A stretch of 49,947 nucleotides of DNA. Origin: an uncultured Clostridia bacterium. Lineage in GTDB: Bacteria > Bacillota > Clostridia > Oscillospirales > Acutalibacteraceae. The notes below the pieces were generated by a model, which was not told where the DNA came from, ran no database searches, and saw nothing but the letters and a program-made list of their open reading frames with translations. Of this stretch, positions 23,967-32,738 are shown one piece after another (the stretch's first letter is position 1; every line of letters begins with the position of its first letter). Position numbers and translations under genes: made by a program. The stretch covers positions 1-49,947 of the forward strand of contig CANQJS010000010.1 in NCBI GenBank assembly GCA_947624285.1. The letters are read 5' to 3'.

Positions 23967-24032
23967 ATTTTGTAATCTTTATGTAAAATTATTAAAAAAT
24001 ATATTTATTTTGTAATCTTATAGTGTTATAAT
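23967..24032 (+). promoter_or_regulatory. direct-repeat regulatory region and -10 box of the two-component operon
   Basis: ATTTTGTAATCTT occurs twice (23967-23979 and 24007-24019), 40 bp apart, or about four helical turns, followed by TATAAT (24027-24032) with only a poor -35 (TTTATT at 24004-24009). This suggests a promoter activated by a response regulator, possibly the one encoded at 25388-26101. The 220 bases from 23856 to 24076 hold no gene. Confidence 0.5.
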
Positions 24033-24076
24033 ATTACAAAAATGTGTATGGAATTTACCGCAGAGGAGGGAATGGC

Positions 24077-25384
24077 GTGAAGCTCTTACGGGTACTGTTG
24101 CCTTTGCTTCTTACCTTTATGTTGCTTTGCGGTTGTTCCGTTCATTTGCGCAATTCCGCCGAAGATCTGATAAGACCCGCCGCTCTTTCCGAGAAAGACT
24201 CGGGCGTTTATAAAGCGCTGAAGAACTTTTGCGATGAAGATTTTGTTTTAAAAACACCCGTAAGCGGAGATTTCAGGTCTTCATTTATTTTTTACGATTT
24301 TGACGGCGACGGAGCTGACGAGGCGCTTGCATTTTATAAAAATGACGGCGCTGATAAAGCGAGTATGGCTGTTTTAGACGAATTTACAGACGGCTGGAGC
24401 GTTGTGAGCAATTTGGAGGGCGACGGAGACGGCGTTTATTCCGTGGAAGCGTGCAAGCTTCTTGAAAGCGGAGGCGTTCAGCTCGTTGTATTGTGGGATA
24501 CTTCGGTGAATAATTTCTCCCGCTATCTTTCTGTTTACACTCAGGAGAATTCAAACTCCTTTTCGGGCTTTGTAAAGATCGGAGCTTCAATTCGTGCCGC
24601 CGCTTATACGCCGGTCGATATCAAAAACAGAGGCTACGATGAGCTTTTGGTTTTCAATGTGGGAAACGGTAAAAGCGTTGATTCATCAGCGGCTCTTTTT
24701 TCTGTAAGCGAAAGCGGTCTGCAGTCCCGCTCCGCCACAAAGCTGGACGGGCATATCGAATCTTACGAAAATGTAGTTAGCGAAAATACGGGCAGAGGCT
24801 TCAGAGCTTTTGCCGACGCGTTTAAATCCAACGGAAACGGAATGCTCACCGAACTTATCGTGTGGTCTGATTATTACGACGAGATAATCGCGCCATATTA
24901 CAGCTATTCGAGCGGGCGCACCGATAAAACATCACGAAATGCTTACATCTATTGCTGTGATATAAATTCGGACGGTTATATCGAGATTCCTACGGACGCC
25001 GGCGGAATATCGCTTTCCGGTGGGGTAAAGGCTATCGACTGGAAGCGTTACAGCTCCGTTCTAAACCATGTATGTTACACGCTTTTTGTTGAGCGCGACG
25101 GCTATAATGTTCTTATTCCGAAAGAATATTTTGAAAAAATCAAAGCGTCATATGACGAAAAATCGGGGCTTCTTGAGGTAAGCGAAAAAAGCGGAAAAGC
25201 GATTTTTTCCGTTATAAAGACGAATCTTTCCGACTATATGGAAAATACCGACAAATTTGCTGAATACACTGAAATTTACAGAGATAATGTTTATATTTTT
25301 CTTGCCGAATGCGGCGGGAATTCTGATATAAAAATCGATACTAAAACCCTGAAATCAATGATAATTATCGGCAAAGGAGTGTAG
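24077..25384 (+). CDS. lipoprotein of unknown function upstream of a two-component system
   Basis: A 435-aa predicted lipoprotein. The start is the GTG at 24077, with GAGGAGG upstream, which gives a clean signal peptide MKLLRVLLPLLLTFMLLCGC (Cys20 lipidated); an ATG at 24044 would put 11 residues before it. A VCBS/FG-GAP-like segment (FYDFDGDGADEALAFYK) and a second Asp-rich stretch (YCCDINSDGYIEIP) suggest a repeated beta-propeller-like fold that could bind calcium. It is 3 bases upstream of the response regulator gene, so it may be an accessory sensor or a target of the system. Confidence 0.75.
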   Translation: MKLLRVLLPLLLTFMLLCGCSVHLRNSAEDLIRPAALSEKDSGVYKALKNFCDEDFVLKTPVSGDFRSSFIFYDFDGDGADEALAFYKNDGADKASMAVLDEFTDGWSVVSNLEGDGDGVYSVEACKLLESGGVQLVVLWDTSVNNFSRYLSVYTQENSNSFSGFVKIGASIRAAAYTPVDIKNRGYDELLVFNVGNGKSVDSSAALFSVSESGLQSRSATKLDGHIESYENVVSENTGRGFRAFADAFKSNGNGMLTELIVWSDYYDEIIAPYYSYSSGRTDKTSRNAYIYCCDINSDGYIEIPTDAGGISLSGGVKAIDWKRYSSVLNHVCYTLFVERDGYNVLIPKEYFEKIKASYDEKSGLLEVSEKSGKAIFSVIKTNLSDYMENTDKFAEYTEIYRDNVYIFLAECGGNSDIKIDTKTLKSMIIIGKGV

Positions 25385-25387
25385 AGT

Positions 25388-26101
25388 ATGAAAAAGGTGC
25401 TTGTTGCAGAGGACGAAGAATCCATCCGCGAATTTATAGTTATTAATCTAACAAGAAGCGGTTACGAGGTCGTTCAGGCGGAAAACGGAGCTGCCGCGCT
25501 TGCGCTGTTCAAGAAGGCTAACGGAGATTTTGATGTTGTCATTCTTGATATTATGATGCCTGAAATCGACGGACTTACGGTTTGCAAGGAGCTCCGTAAG
25601 CGTTCGTCCGACCTCGGTATCATTATGCTTTCAGCGAAAACGCAGGAAATGGATAAGGTAACGGGCTTGCTCGTGGGGGCGGATGACTATGTTACAAAGC
25701 CCTTTTCACCCAGCGAGCTTATGGCGAGGGTGGACGCCGTTTACAGGCGCGTTGAAATTTCAAGAGGCTTCAGGCATAGCGACACCACGGGCGAGATCAT
25801 ACGCCTTGATGAATTTGAACTGAATCTTAGAAATCGCACGCTTTCAAAAGCAGGTAATCTTATAGAGCTCACACAGGTTGAGTTTCAAATCATTGAACAC
25901 TTTTTCAAAAACCCGAACGCCGCTCTCAGCAGAACGGATATACTTAAAACCGTATGGGGCAACAATTACTTCGGCGATGAAAAGATAGTCGATGTTAATA
26001 TTCGCAGACTCCGTATGAAAATCGAAGATAATCCGTCCAGCCCGTCAAGGCTCGTTACTGTTTGGGGTCTCGGCTACAAGTGGGTACCCGGTGACAGGTA
26101 A
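25388..26101 (+). CDS. response regulator, OmpR/PhoB family
   Basis: A 237-aa transcription factor. The receiver domain (residues ~1-118) has the acidic pocket AEDEE, phospho-acceptor Asp54 in VVILDIMMPEIDG, and the Lys of DDYVTKPFSP. The C-terminal winged helix (~135-235) has FELNLRNRTL, LTQVEFQIIEHFFKNP, VDVNIRRLRMKIE and VWGLGYKW. PhoP/ResD-like in layout. Its probable kinase is the next gene, 23 bases downstream. Confidence 0.95.
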   Translation: MKKVLVAEDEESIREFIVINLTRSGYEVVQAENGAAALALFKKANGDFDVVILDIMMPEIDGLTVCKELRKRSSDLGIIMLSAKTQEMDKVTGLLVGADDYVTKPFSPSELMARVDAVYRRVEISRGFRHSDTTGEIIRLDEFELNLRNRTLSKAGNLIELTQVEFQIIEHFFKNPNAALSRTDILKTVWGNNYFGDEKIVDVNIRRLRMKIEDNPSSPSRLVTVWGLGYKWVPGDR

Positions 26102-26124
26102 TTTTTTAATCGGAAGTCGCTGAT

Positions 26125-27660
26125 ATGAAGAAAGTTTTGAGCGGAAAACTGCATATTATGAAGCTTCAGGGTATCGCCAAGCGTTGGTTTATCAATGTGG
26201 TTGGTCTTATCTTTCTGTTTTTGATCATAATTTTTGTTGTGGCTTCATTTTCCGTTAAAGCTTATTATTATGATTCCGTCAAAAGTCTGCTCTACAGCGG
26301 AGCTTCCACTACTGCTGTCAGCTATTTTAAAACAAATCTTGATTTGGGCGTTTCCCTTGAGGATTCTGCCGCGCGCTTCGTTGACAGCTATACTTATAAG
26401 GACAAAACTACTGTTTGGATAGTTGATAATAACGGCAATATCATTGCTTCTTCCGACGGCTTTTTGCGCGAATCGCCCGAAATGCCCGACTATTCTCAGG
26501 CTGTTTCGAGCGAGGACGGAATAAGCGAATTTGTTGGCAGAGCCAACGGTGAAAAAATTATGTCCGTCTCGCGCGTCATCGAAAATTCTCAGGGAATAAA
26601 AGTAGGCGCCGTGCGTGTGATGGCTTCGCTGAAAGGTATCGACTGGCAGATTTTCGGAATAATCGTTTTTCTCTTTGTATCACTGATCGCAATTATAATT
26701 ATCATAATTTTTTCCAATATGATTTTTATGCGTTCGATCATTGTGCCGATAAGGGAGATAACTGCCACCACAAAGGAGATTTCCAACGGCAATCTTGATG
26801 TTAGAATAGAAAAGAAATATGACGATGAAATAGGCAGACTTTCCGACTCAATAAATTCGATGGCGTCCGATATAGCCGATGCCGATAAATTGAAGAATGA
26901 TTTTATTTCTACGATTTCTCACGAGCTGAGAACTCCTCTGACTTCTATCAAAGGCTGGGGCGAAACGCTGCTCTTCGGTCTCGATCAGGAGAGAGACCCC
27001 GTCACCAACAAGGGTTTGCAGATAATAGTAAGCGAATCGGGGCGTCTTGAGGGCTTTGTTGAGGAATTGCTTGATTTCAGCCGGCTTCAGAGCGGGCGAA
27101 TGAATTTAAGACTTGTTAAAACCGATATTTTCGCCGAGCTTGACGAAACTGTTTTCACATTCCGCGAAAGAGCGATGCGAGAGGGAATAGAGGTGCGTTA
27201 CAGTATTCCGGATTTTCCCGCTCCCGCCAACGCCGACCCGAACAGGCTCAAGCAGGTGTTTATGAATATTCTTGACAACGCCCTTAAATATTCAAAAATT
27301 CAGGGCAAGATTTTTGTTAAGGCAGAGTTTTCCACCTTTAACGGAGGGGACGCCGTCAAGATCTCTATCGCCGATCAGGGCTGCGGTATCTCCGAAGAGG
27401 ATCTGCCTCATGTTATGGAGAAATTCTATAAAGCCAATGATACGGTAAGAGGCTCGGGAATCGGTCTTGCCGTTACCAATGAGATAGTAAATCTTCATAA
27501 CGGAAAATTAGAGATAGACAGTAAGCAGAATGTCGGCACTCTCGTAACGATCTATCTACCCGTAGACAGCGTGCCCACTAAACAGGAAATTGATATGTCC
27601 GAGCCGAAGATGGACGAGGTTTCCGATGATGACATTAAGTTGAAAGGATATAATTCCTGA
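26125..27660 (+). CDS. sensor histidine kinase (PhoR/ResE-like)
   Basis: A 511-aa membrane kinase. Helix 1 lies at ~25-48, an extracellular sensing domain at ~50-178, helix 2 at ~180-205 and HAMP at ~205-260. The HisKA domain has FISTISHELRTPLTSIKGW with His266. The ATPase domain has the N box NILDNALKY, G1 DQGCGI, F box FYKAND and G2 GSGIGLAV. The C-terminal ~30 residues are acidic. The extracellular domain is the Cache/PAS-like type by size; the signal is unknown. Its stop overlaps the yqhQ start (TGATG). Confidence 0.94.
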   Translation: MKKVLSGKLHIMKLQGIAKRWFINVVGLIFLFLIIIFVVASFSVKAYYYDSVKSLLYSGASTTAVSYFKTNLDLGVSLEDSAARFVDSYTYKDKTTVWIVDNNGNIIASSDGFLRESPEMPDYSQAVSSEDGISEFVGRANGEKIMSVSRVIENSQGIKVGAVRVMASLKGIDWQIFGIIVFLFVSLIAIIIIIIFSNMIFMRSIIVPIREITATTKEISNGNLDVRIEKKYDDEIGRLSDSINSMASDIADADKLKNDFISTISHELRTPLTSIKGWGETLLFGLDQERDPVTNKGLQIIVSESGRLEGFVEELLDFSRLQSGRMNLRLVKTDIFAELDETVFTFRERAMREGIEVRYSIPDFPAPANADPNRLKQVFMNILDNALKYSKIQGKIFVKAEFSTFNGGDAVKISIADQGCGISEEDLPHVMEKFYKANDTVRGSGIGLAVTNEIVNLHNGKLEIDSKQNVGTLVTIYLPVDSVPTKQEIDMSEPKMDEVSDDDIKLKGYNS

Positions 27661-28631
27661 TGTTGCAGAACAAAACACATAAAACCTCCGTGGGAGGGCA
27701 GGCGCTCATCGAAGGCGTGATGATGCAGGGTCCGAGGGGCGTTGCAACTGCCATCCGAAAGACCGACGGCAGCATATTTGTTGAATATCACGGTGTAAAG
27801 CATATCAAGGACAAAATAAAATTTCTCGGTTTTCCCGTTATAAGAGGCATAGTTAATTTTATAGAATCAATGATACTCGGATATAAGCTGCTTATGTATT
27901 CCGCCGAGGTTTCGGGAATGGAAGACTACGACGGCGAGGATATGACGAAATTTGAAAAATGGCTTGAAAATAAATTCGGCGATAAAATGATGAATTTCGT
28001 CACGGGTTTAGCTTCTGTTTTGGGTGTGTTGCTCGCGTTTTTACTTTTTATCTATTTTCCTGTGCTTTTTTTCAATAAAATCAATGAATGGAGCGGCGGC
28101 GCGATAACCGCTTATCAGGGGCTTATAGAGGGCGCTCTTAAAATAATAATTTTCGTTTCTTATCTGCTTATCGTCAGCAGAATGAAGGATATTCAGCGCC
28201 TTTTCAAATACCACGGCGCGGAGCATAAATCGATTTCCTGTTACGAGGCGGGGGAGGAGCTCACCGTTGAGAATGTTAAAAAATCTTCTCGGTTTCATCC
28301 AAGGTGCGGAACATCGTTTATATTTGTGATTCTCATTTTCAGTATTGTTATATATTCCGTTGTTGCCAAAATATTTCCCGCTATTGCCGTAAACCGCGCT
28401 CTTTGGATACTCTTAAAGGCGGCTTTTCTTCCGATTGTTATGGGCCTCGGCTATGAATTTATAAGATACGCCGGCAGGCACGATAACCTTTTCGTTAAGA
28501 TAGTTTCCGCTCCCGGGTTGTGGATGCAGCGTATAACAACAAAGGAGCCGGACGATGATATAATCGAAGTGGGAATAGCGGCGCTGAAAGCAGTTATTAC
28601 CGACGACCCGAAGGACGATGAAATAAGGTGA
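27660..28631 (+). CDS. yqhQ: DUF1385 membrane protein YqhQ
   Basis: A 323-aa membrane protein. The signature N-terminus SVGGQALIEGVMMQGPRGVATAIRK, the central FKYHGAEHKSISCYEAGEELTVENV and RFHPRCGTSFIF are all hallmarks of DUF1385. There are about four to five membrane helices between them. The role is unknown; the conserved His, Glu and Cys residues suggest a metal site. It is commonly found next to prmC and prfA in Firmicutes, as here with prmC, which it overlaps by 4 bases. Confidence 0.9.
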   Translation: MLQNKTHKTSVGGQALIEGVMMQGPRGVATAIRKTDGSIFVEYHGVKHIKDKIKFLGFPVIRGIVNFIESMILGYKLLMYSAEVSGMEDYDGEDMTKFEKWLENKFGDKMMNFVTGLASVLGVLLAFLLFIYFPVLFFNKINEWSGGAITAYQGLIEGALKIIIFVSYLLIVSRMKDIQRLFKYHGAEHKSISCYEAGEELTVENVKKSSRFHPRCGTSFIFVILIFSIVIYSVVAKIFPAIAVNRALWILLKAAFLPIVMGLGYEFIRYAGRHDNLFVKIVSAPGLWMQRITTKEPDDDIIEVGIAALKAVITDDPKDDEIR

Positions 28632-29449
28632 CGCTTAAAGAGGCGTATAATTACGGCGTTTATTTTCTTTCCTGCAACGGCGTTGACGAGGCGGAATTTA
28701 AATCCCTATGCCTTGTGTGCCATATCGCGGGAATAAATAACAGCGAGTATAATTTTCACACCTCGGATGAGATAATTATGAAGCGCTTTGCCGAGCTGCT
28801 GTGGCGGGTTAAAAACGGCGAGCCTTTGCAATATGTTCTCGGTAAATGGGATTTTTACGATTCCGAATTTAAGGTGGGAAAGGGCGTTCTTATTCCTCGC
28901 CCCGAAACGGAAGAGCTTACCGAGCTCGTTATAAAAGAGGCGCGCGCTGTCGAATTTCCCGTAATCTTTGATTTGTGTGCCGGCACCGGCTGCATCGGTA
29001 TAAGTGTTGCCAAAGCCGTTCCCTCGGCAAAGGTTTTCTGTGTTGAAAAAAGCGCTCAAGCGATGCCTTATCTCACCGATAATTGCAAGCAGGCGGAAAA
29101 CGCCGTGCCTGTTGACGGCGATGTTTTCGAGCCGCCGAGCCTGCCGCAAGCCGATATTATCGTTTCCAATCCGCCTTATATCAAAAGCTGCGAAATTTCT
29201 TCACTTCAAAAAGAGGTGAGCTTTGAGCCGCGTATTGCGCTTGACGGCGGAGATGACGGGCTTGATTTTTACAGAGCCATATGCGCCAAATGGAAAGTAT
29301 TGCTTAAAAACGGCGGCAGTATATTTTTTGAAATCGGCGAAACTCAGGGCGAAACCGTTTCAGAAATCTTGAAAAAAAATGCTTTTTCTGATATTAAAAT
29401 AATCAAGGATATGTACGGTAATGACCGTATTGTCCGCGCAATATACTAA
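28628..29449 (+). CDS. prmC: peptide chain release factor N5-glutamine methyltransferase
   Basis: Methylates the GGQ glutamine of release factors using SAM; 273 aa. An N-terminal helical domain precedes the Rossmann methyltransferase: LIPRPETEELTELV, the SAM motif IFDLCAGTGCIGISVAK and the catalytic NPPY in DIIVSNPPYIKS. The GTG start overlaps the yqhQ stop (GTGA). No release factor gene is in the window. Confidence 0.93.
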   Translation: MTLKEAYNYGVYFLSCNGVDEAEFKSLCLVCHIAGINNSEYNFHTSDEIIMKRFAELLWRVKNGEPLQYVLGKWDFYDSEFKVGKGVLIPRPETEELTELVIKEARAVEFPVIFDLCAGTGCIGISVAKAVPSAKVFCVEKSAQAMPYLTDNCKQAENAVPVDGDVFEPPSLPQADIIVSNPPYIKSCEISSLQKEVSFEPRIALDGGDDGLDFYRAICAKWKVLLKNGGSIFFEIGETQGETVSEILKKNAFSDIKIIKDMYGNDRIVRAIY

Positions 29450-29468
29450 TTTAACGGAAGTGGCTAAT

Positions 29469-30140
29469 ATGTCGTTATTCAGCGTGTTCAGAAGCGGAGA
29501 TATGATTCAGATTATTTCCGTTGTTCTTTCAAGAATTTTTATTGTTTTTTTCTGTATGCCCATCCACGAATGCGCCCACGCCTGGGCTGCCGATAAAATG
29601 GGAGATCACACCGCGAAAAATCTCGGCAGAATGACGCTTAATCCCTTTTCTCATCTTGATTTGGTGGGCACGATTATGATATTCTTATTCGGTATCGGTT
29701 ACGCAAACCCCGTTCCCGTCAATGAAAGAAATTTCAGAAATCCGAAAAAGGGAATGGCGCTCACCGCGCTTGCAGGACCGGCTTCAAATCTTTTTATGGG
29801 ATTTGTGGCGGTGTCAATATATTACGGCGTTATGCTTTTGCCGCATACTACCGCTGTGACGCTTATTGCGTTTATATTCTATTATGCCGCCTCTGTAAAT
29901 GTCACCCTCGCGGTGTTCAATCTTCTTCCGATACCGCCGCTTGACGGCTCTAAGGTTGCCGCGATGATAATTCCGAATAAGTATTATTACAAATATCTGC
30001 AATATGAGCGTTACATTATGATAGGCCTTATCGTGCTTTTATTCACGGGTATTTTAAACAGACCCATCGGCTTTATTTCCGATATAATGATGTGGCTCAT
30101 TTCATTTATACCAAACCTGATTTACGGTATCTTTGCGTGA
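29469..30140 (+). CDS. site-2-type membrane metalloprotease (M50 family)
   Basis: A 223-aa intramembrane zinc protease of the YwhC/YydH-like M50 group. The zinc motif HECAHAW lies in helix 2 (about residues 34-38), with the third ligand in NLLPIPPLDGSKV (about 159-171), and LGRMTLNPFSHLDLVGT follows the first motif. Five to six membrane helices. The start at 29469 is chosen because GGAAGTGG stands upstream and the family N-terminus begins there; an earlier in-frame ATG at 29421 lies inside prmC. The substrate is unknown; cousins cut anti-sigma factors or SpoIVFB targets. Confidence 0.87.
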   Translation: MSLFSVFRSGDMIQIISVVLSRIFIVFFCMPIHECAHAWAADKMGDHTAKNLGRMTLNPFSHLDLVGTIMIFLFGIGYANPVPVNERNFRNPKKGMALTALAGPASNLFMGFVAVSIYYGVMLLPHTTAVTLIAFIFYYAASVNVTLAVFNLLPIPPLDGSKVAAMIIPNKYYYKYLQYERYIMIGLIVLLFTGILNRPIGFISDIMMWLISFIPNLIYGIFA

Positions 30141-30146
30141 GGTTTT

Positions 30147-30866
30147 ATGGAACAGATAAGCTATAAGCTTGAGGTGTTTGAAGGTCCTATGGATCTGCTT
30201 TTGCACCTCATCAACAAGCATAAACTTAATATAAACGATATTCCTATCGTTGAGTTGGTAAATCAATATCTTGATTATGTTCGTCAAATGGAAAATGCCG
30301 ATTTTGATATAGCGGGCGATTTTCTTGAAATGGCGGCAAGGTTGATTTATTTAAAAACGGTTTCTTTGCTGCCCCGTCACGAGGAGGCGGAAAAGCTGAA
30401 GGCGGAGCTTACGGGAGAGCTGATCGAATACCGTGACTGCAAGATCATCGCCGAAAAACTCAGTAAGCAGACGGAAGGCTTCAACCGCTTTGTCCGCGCG
30501 CCGCAGGAGGGCTATGTCAATTACGATTACGAGCGTTTCCATGAGAGCGAGGAGCTGCTGAACGCCTACATCTCGGCAGCCGGCAAGGCTCGGCGCAGGC
30601 TTCCTCCGCCCGTTGAATCCTTCAGGGATATAGTGGCGAGAAAATTCGTCAATGTCGCATCGAAGATAACCGCCGTCGTCCGTAAACTCCACAACGGCAA
30701 AAAGGTTAAGTTTCTCACTCTTTTTGACGGCTCAAAAAGCAGAAGCGATATTGTGGCGGTGTTTTTAGCCGTGCTTGAACTCGCCAAAGCAAAAAGAATT
30801 TCTATCGAGGGCTCTATACAAAACCCCGATGTTCAGATAATTAAAGAGGTTGAAAGCGTTGAATAA
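30147..30866 (+). CDS. scpA: segregation and condensation protein A
   Basis: The kleisin subunit of the SMC-ScpAB condensin, which bridges SMC heads in chromosome organisation; 239 aa. The conserved N-terminus YKLEVFEGPMDLLLHLI and AARLIYLKTVSLLP in the middle are diagnostic, and the C-terminal winged helix (FLTLFDGSKSRSDIVAVFLAVLELAK) binds the SMC head. Overlaps scpB by 8 bases. Confidence 0.96.
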   Translation: MEQISYKLEVFEGPMDLLLHLINKHKLNINDIPIVELVNQYLDYVRQMENADFDIAGDFLEMAARLIYLKTVSLLPRHEEAEKLKAELTGELIEYRDCKIIAEKLSKQTEGFNRFVRAPQEGYVNYDYERFHESEELLNAYISAAGKARRRLPPPVESFRDIVARKFVNVASKITAVVRKLHNGKKVKFLTLFDGSKSRSDIVAVFLAVLELAKAKRISIEGSIQNPDVQIIKEVESVE

Positions 30867-31467
30867 TGATAAAAACATAATCGCAAGAATTGAGGCGATG
30901 CTCTTTGCTTCGGGCGAACCCGTGGAGGCTGTTAAGCTTGCGGAGCTTCTGGAGCTTGATATTGAAAGCGTAACGAAAATGCTTGCCCATCTTGCCGATT
31001 TGTATGAGGAAAAAAACAGCGGTCTGCGCCTTGTGAGAATGGACGGAAAATACCAGCTTTGCACAAGGGAGGAGTACGCCGACGATGTCAGGGCGCTCTT
31101 GGAAGTCAGAAAAAATACCCCTTTGTCGCAGGCGGCGTTTGAGGTGCTTGCCATAGTCGCCTACAATAAATCCGTAACCAAAAGCTTTATCGAGCAGATA
31201 AGGGGCGTTGACTGTTCGGGCTCAATAGCTAATCTTGTGCAAAAAGGGCTTATTGAGGAAAAGGGCAGGCTTGATTTGCCGGGCAGACCTCTTGTTTACG
31301 GAACTACCGATCGCTTTCTCAGGTGCTTTTCTCTTAACAGTCTTGACGACCTGCCCGATCTCCCGTCCGTTGAGGAATCGGAGAAAATGGCCCGTGATAA
31401 CGGTCAAACATCGCTTTTTGAGGACGAAAAATCTTCCGTCGAGGAAGATGTTAATGATGACGAATGA
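30859..31467 (+). CDS. scpB: segregation and condensation protein B
   Basis: The condensin accessory protein that dimerises and binds ScpA; 202 aa with two winged helices (IIARIEAMLFASGEPV; EVLAIVAYNKSVTKSFIEQIRGVDCSGS). The TTG at 30859 is preferred to the TTG at 30850 because AAAGAGG is about 9 bases upstream of the former and abuts the latter. It ends with an acidic tail. Confidence 0.94.
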   Translation: MNNDKNIIARIEAMLFASGEPVEAVKLAELLELDIESVTKMLAHLADLYEEKNSGLRLVRMDGKYQLCTREEYADDVRALLEVRKNTPLSQAAFEVLAIVAYNKSVTKSFIEQIRGVDCSGSIANLVQKGLIEEKGRLDLPGRPLVYGTTDRFLRCFSLNSLDDLPDLPSVEESEKMARDNGQTSLFEDEKSSVEEDVNDDE

Positions 31468-31486
31468 TTTTGAAAGGATGATTTGA

Positions 31487-32215
31487 ATGACTGTATTTTT
31501 GATAGCCTTAGGCGTTATAGCGGTCGTTCTTTCAATCGGGCTTTCGATTTCCGCCACTTTCAATGTTACATATGACAAGGGCTGGAAAACCACCGTAACG
31601 ATTTTGGGGCGGGAACGGGAAATCAAACTGACTAAGCTGCTTTCCTTTATTTTGTTTCCCGATAAGTCCGCGCAGGAGGTCAAAAAGGGCAGAAATAAAT
31701 CAAAAGCCAAAGAGACTCACGGCGAACAGCCGGCTAAATCGACCGATGACGACGAAAAAAAATCCCCAAAAAAGAAAGACGGGCAGAAAGGCAAAAAAAC
31801 TAAAAATCAGTCAAAGCCCAACTATATACAGCGCGTTTTGAATGAAGAGGGGATACTCGGCATACTTCATCTTATTTCAAATACGATACAGTCGGCGTCT
31901 ACTGCTGTAAACACTTTATTTTCGGGCTTCCATATTTATCTGATTTATGTTAAAATGATAATAGGCGGGGGCGACGCCTTTGATATTGCGGATAAATACG
32001 GCTCGATTTGCAAGTATTATTTTCCGATTAAAGGATTTATTTTGAACAATAAAAATGTTGACGATTACGACGAGACCTTTTATGCCGATTTTATCGCCCC
32101 GTCAAGCGAATACGCCTTTCAGTTTATCGGCTCAATAAACGCGGGCACTCTTTTGAGAGTTATCCTTTCCGCGGGAAAAACATTTTTGTTCAATCTTTTA
32201 AGCAATAAACAATAA
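31487..32215 (+). CDS. DUF2953 protein (YtfI-like)
   Basis: A 242-aa protein with one N-terminal membrane helix (residues ~2-24), a Lys/Asp-rich low-complexity stretch (about 65-110) and a C-terminal domain with YVKMIIGGGDAFDIADKYG, the DUF2953 signature. It sits between scpB and ytfJ, the standard ytfI-ytfJ arrangement in sporulating Firmicutes. Function unknown; a sporulation or membrane role is inferred from that context. Confidence 0.85.
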   Translation: MTVFLIALGVIAVVLSIGLSISATFNVTYDKGWKTTVTILGREREIKLTKLLSFILFPDKSAQEVKKGRNKSKAKETHGEQPAKSTDDDEKKSPKKKDGQKGKKTKNQSKPNYIQRVLNEEGILGILHLISNTIQSASTAVNTLFSGFHIYLIYVKMIIGGGDAFDIADKYGSICKYYFPIKGFILNNKNVDDYDETFYADFIAPSSEYAFQFIGSINAGTLLRVILSAGKTFLFNLLSNKQ

Positions 32216-32238
32216 TTATATTTAAGGAGATACAAATT

Positions 32239-32640
32239 ATGAAAGAGACACCGGTAAATAAAATAATGGAAAACACGCTGCAAAAGATGCGTGAGATGGT
32301 GGATGTTTCCACGATTATCGGCGACCCGATGGTAACGGGCGATACAACGCTTATCCCCGTTTCAAAGGTCACCTACGGCTTTACCAGCGGCGGAACGGAT
32401 CTTCCCTCAAAGCAGGGCACGGAGCTCTTCGGCGGTGGCGGAGGCGGAGGTATATCCATTACTCCCGTTGCGTTCATCGTTATTCAAAACAATAAGGTAA
32501 GGCTTATGCAGATAGATAACTATACTTCTTCTGCCGACCGTGCTATCTCGATGATTCCCGAGCTTATAGACCAGATCTCACGGCTCGTTAAGGCGAAAGA
32601 GGAAGACGGAGAGAGCAAGCCCGAGGAGAAAGCCGAATAA
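32239..32640 (+). CDS. ytfJ: GerW family sporulation protein YtfJ
   Basis: A 133-aa protein of the GerW/YtfJ family, linked in Bacillus to germination proteins. It has IIGDPMVTGDTTLIPVSKVTYGFTSGG, a run of Gly residues and GISITPVAFIVIQ, with a short acidic tail. TAAGGAG precedes the ATG. It follows the DUF2953 gene by 23 bases and precedes dacF, all typical of the family's genomic context. Confidence 0.93.
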   Translation: MKETPVNKIMENTLQKMREMVDVSTIIGDPMVTGDTTLIPVSKVTYGFTSGGTDLPSKQGTELFGGGGGGGISITPVAFIVIQNNKVRLMQIDNYTSSADRAISMIPELIDQISRLVKAKEEDGESKPEEKAE

Positions 32641-32656
32641 TTCTAATTAAATTTCA

Positions 32657-32735
32657 GATCACCTGCATATATTTAGATTAAGCGTATTTATTACTGCGCT
32701 TGCGTTTCTTTGCGCTTATATATAAGCAGGTGATC
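32657..32735 (+). promoter_or_regulatory. leader hairpin that hides the dacF ribosome site
   Basis: GATCACCTGC (32657-32666) is the exact reverse complement of GCAGGTGATC (32726-32735), and an adjoining 6-bp ATATAT pairing extends the stem across a 2-nt bulge. The right arm contains the ribosome site of dacF, so the folded leader should block translation. The loop can form two alternative AAGCG/CGCTT pairings. Confidence 0.6.
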
Positions 32736-32738
32736 GTT

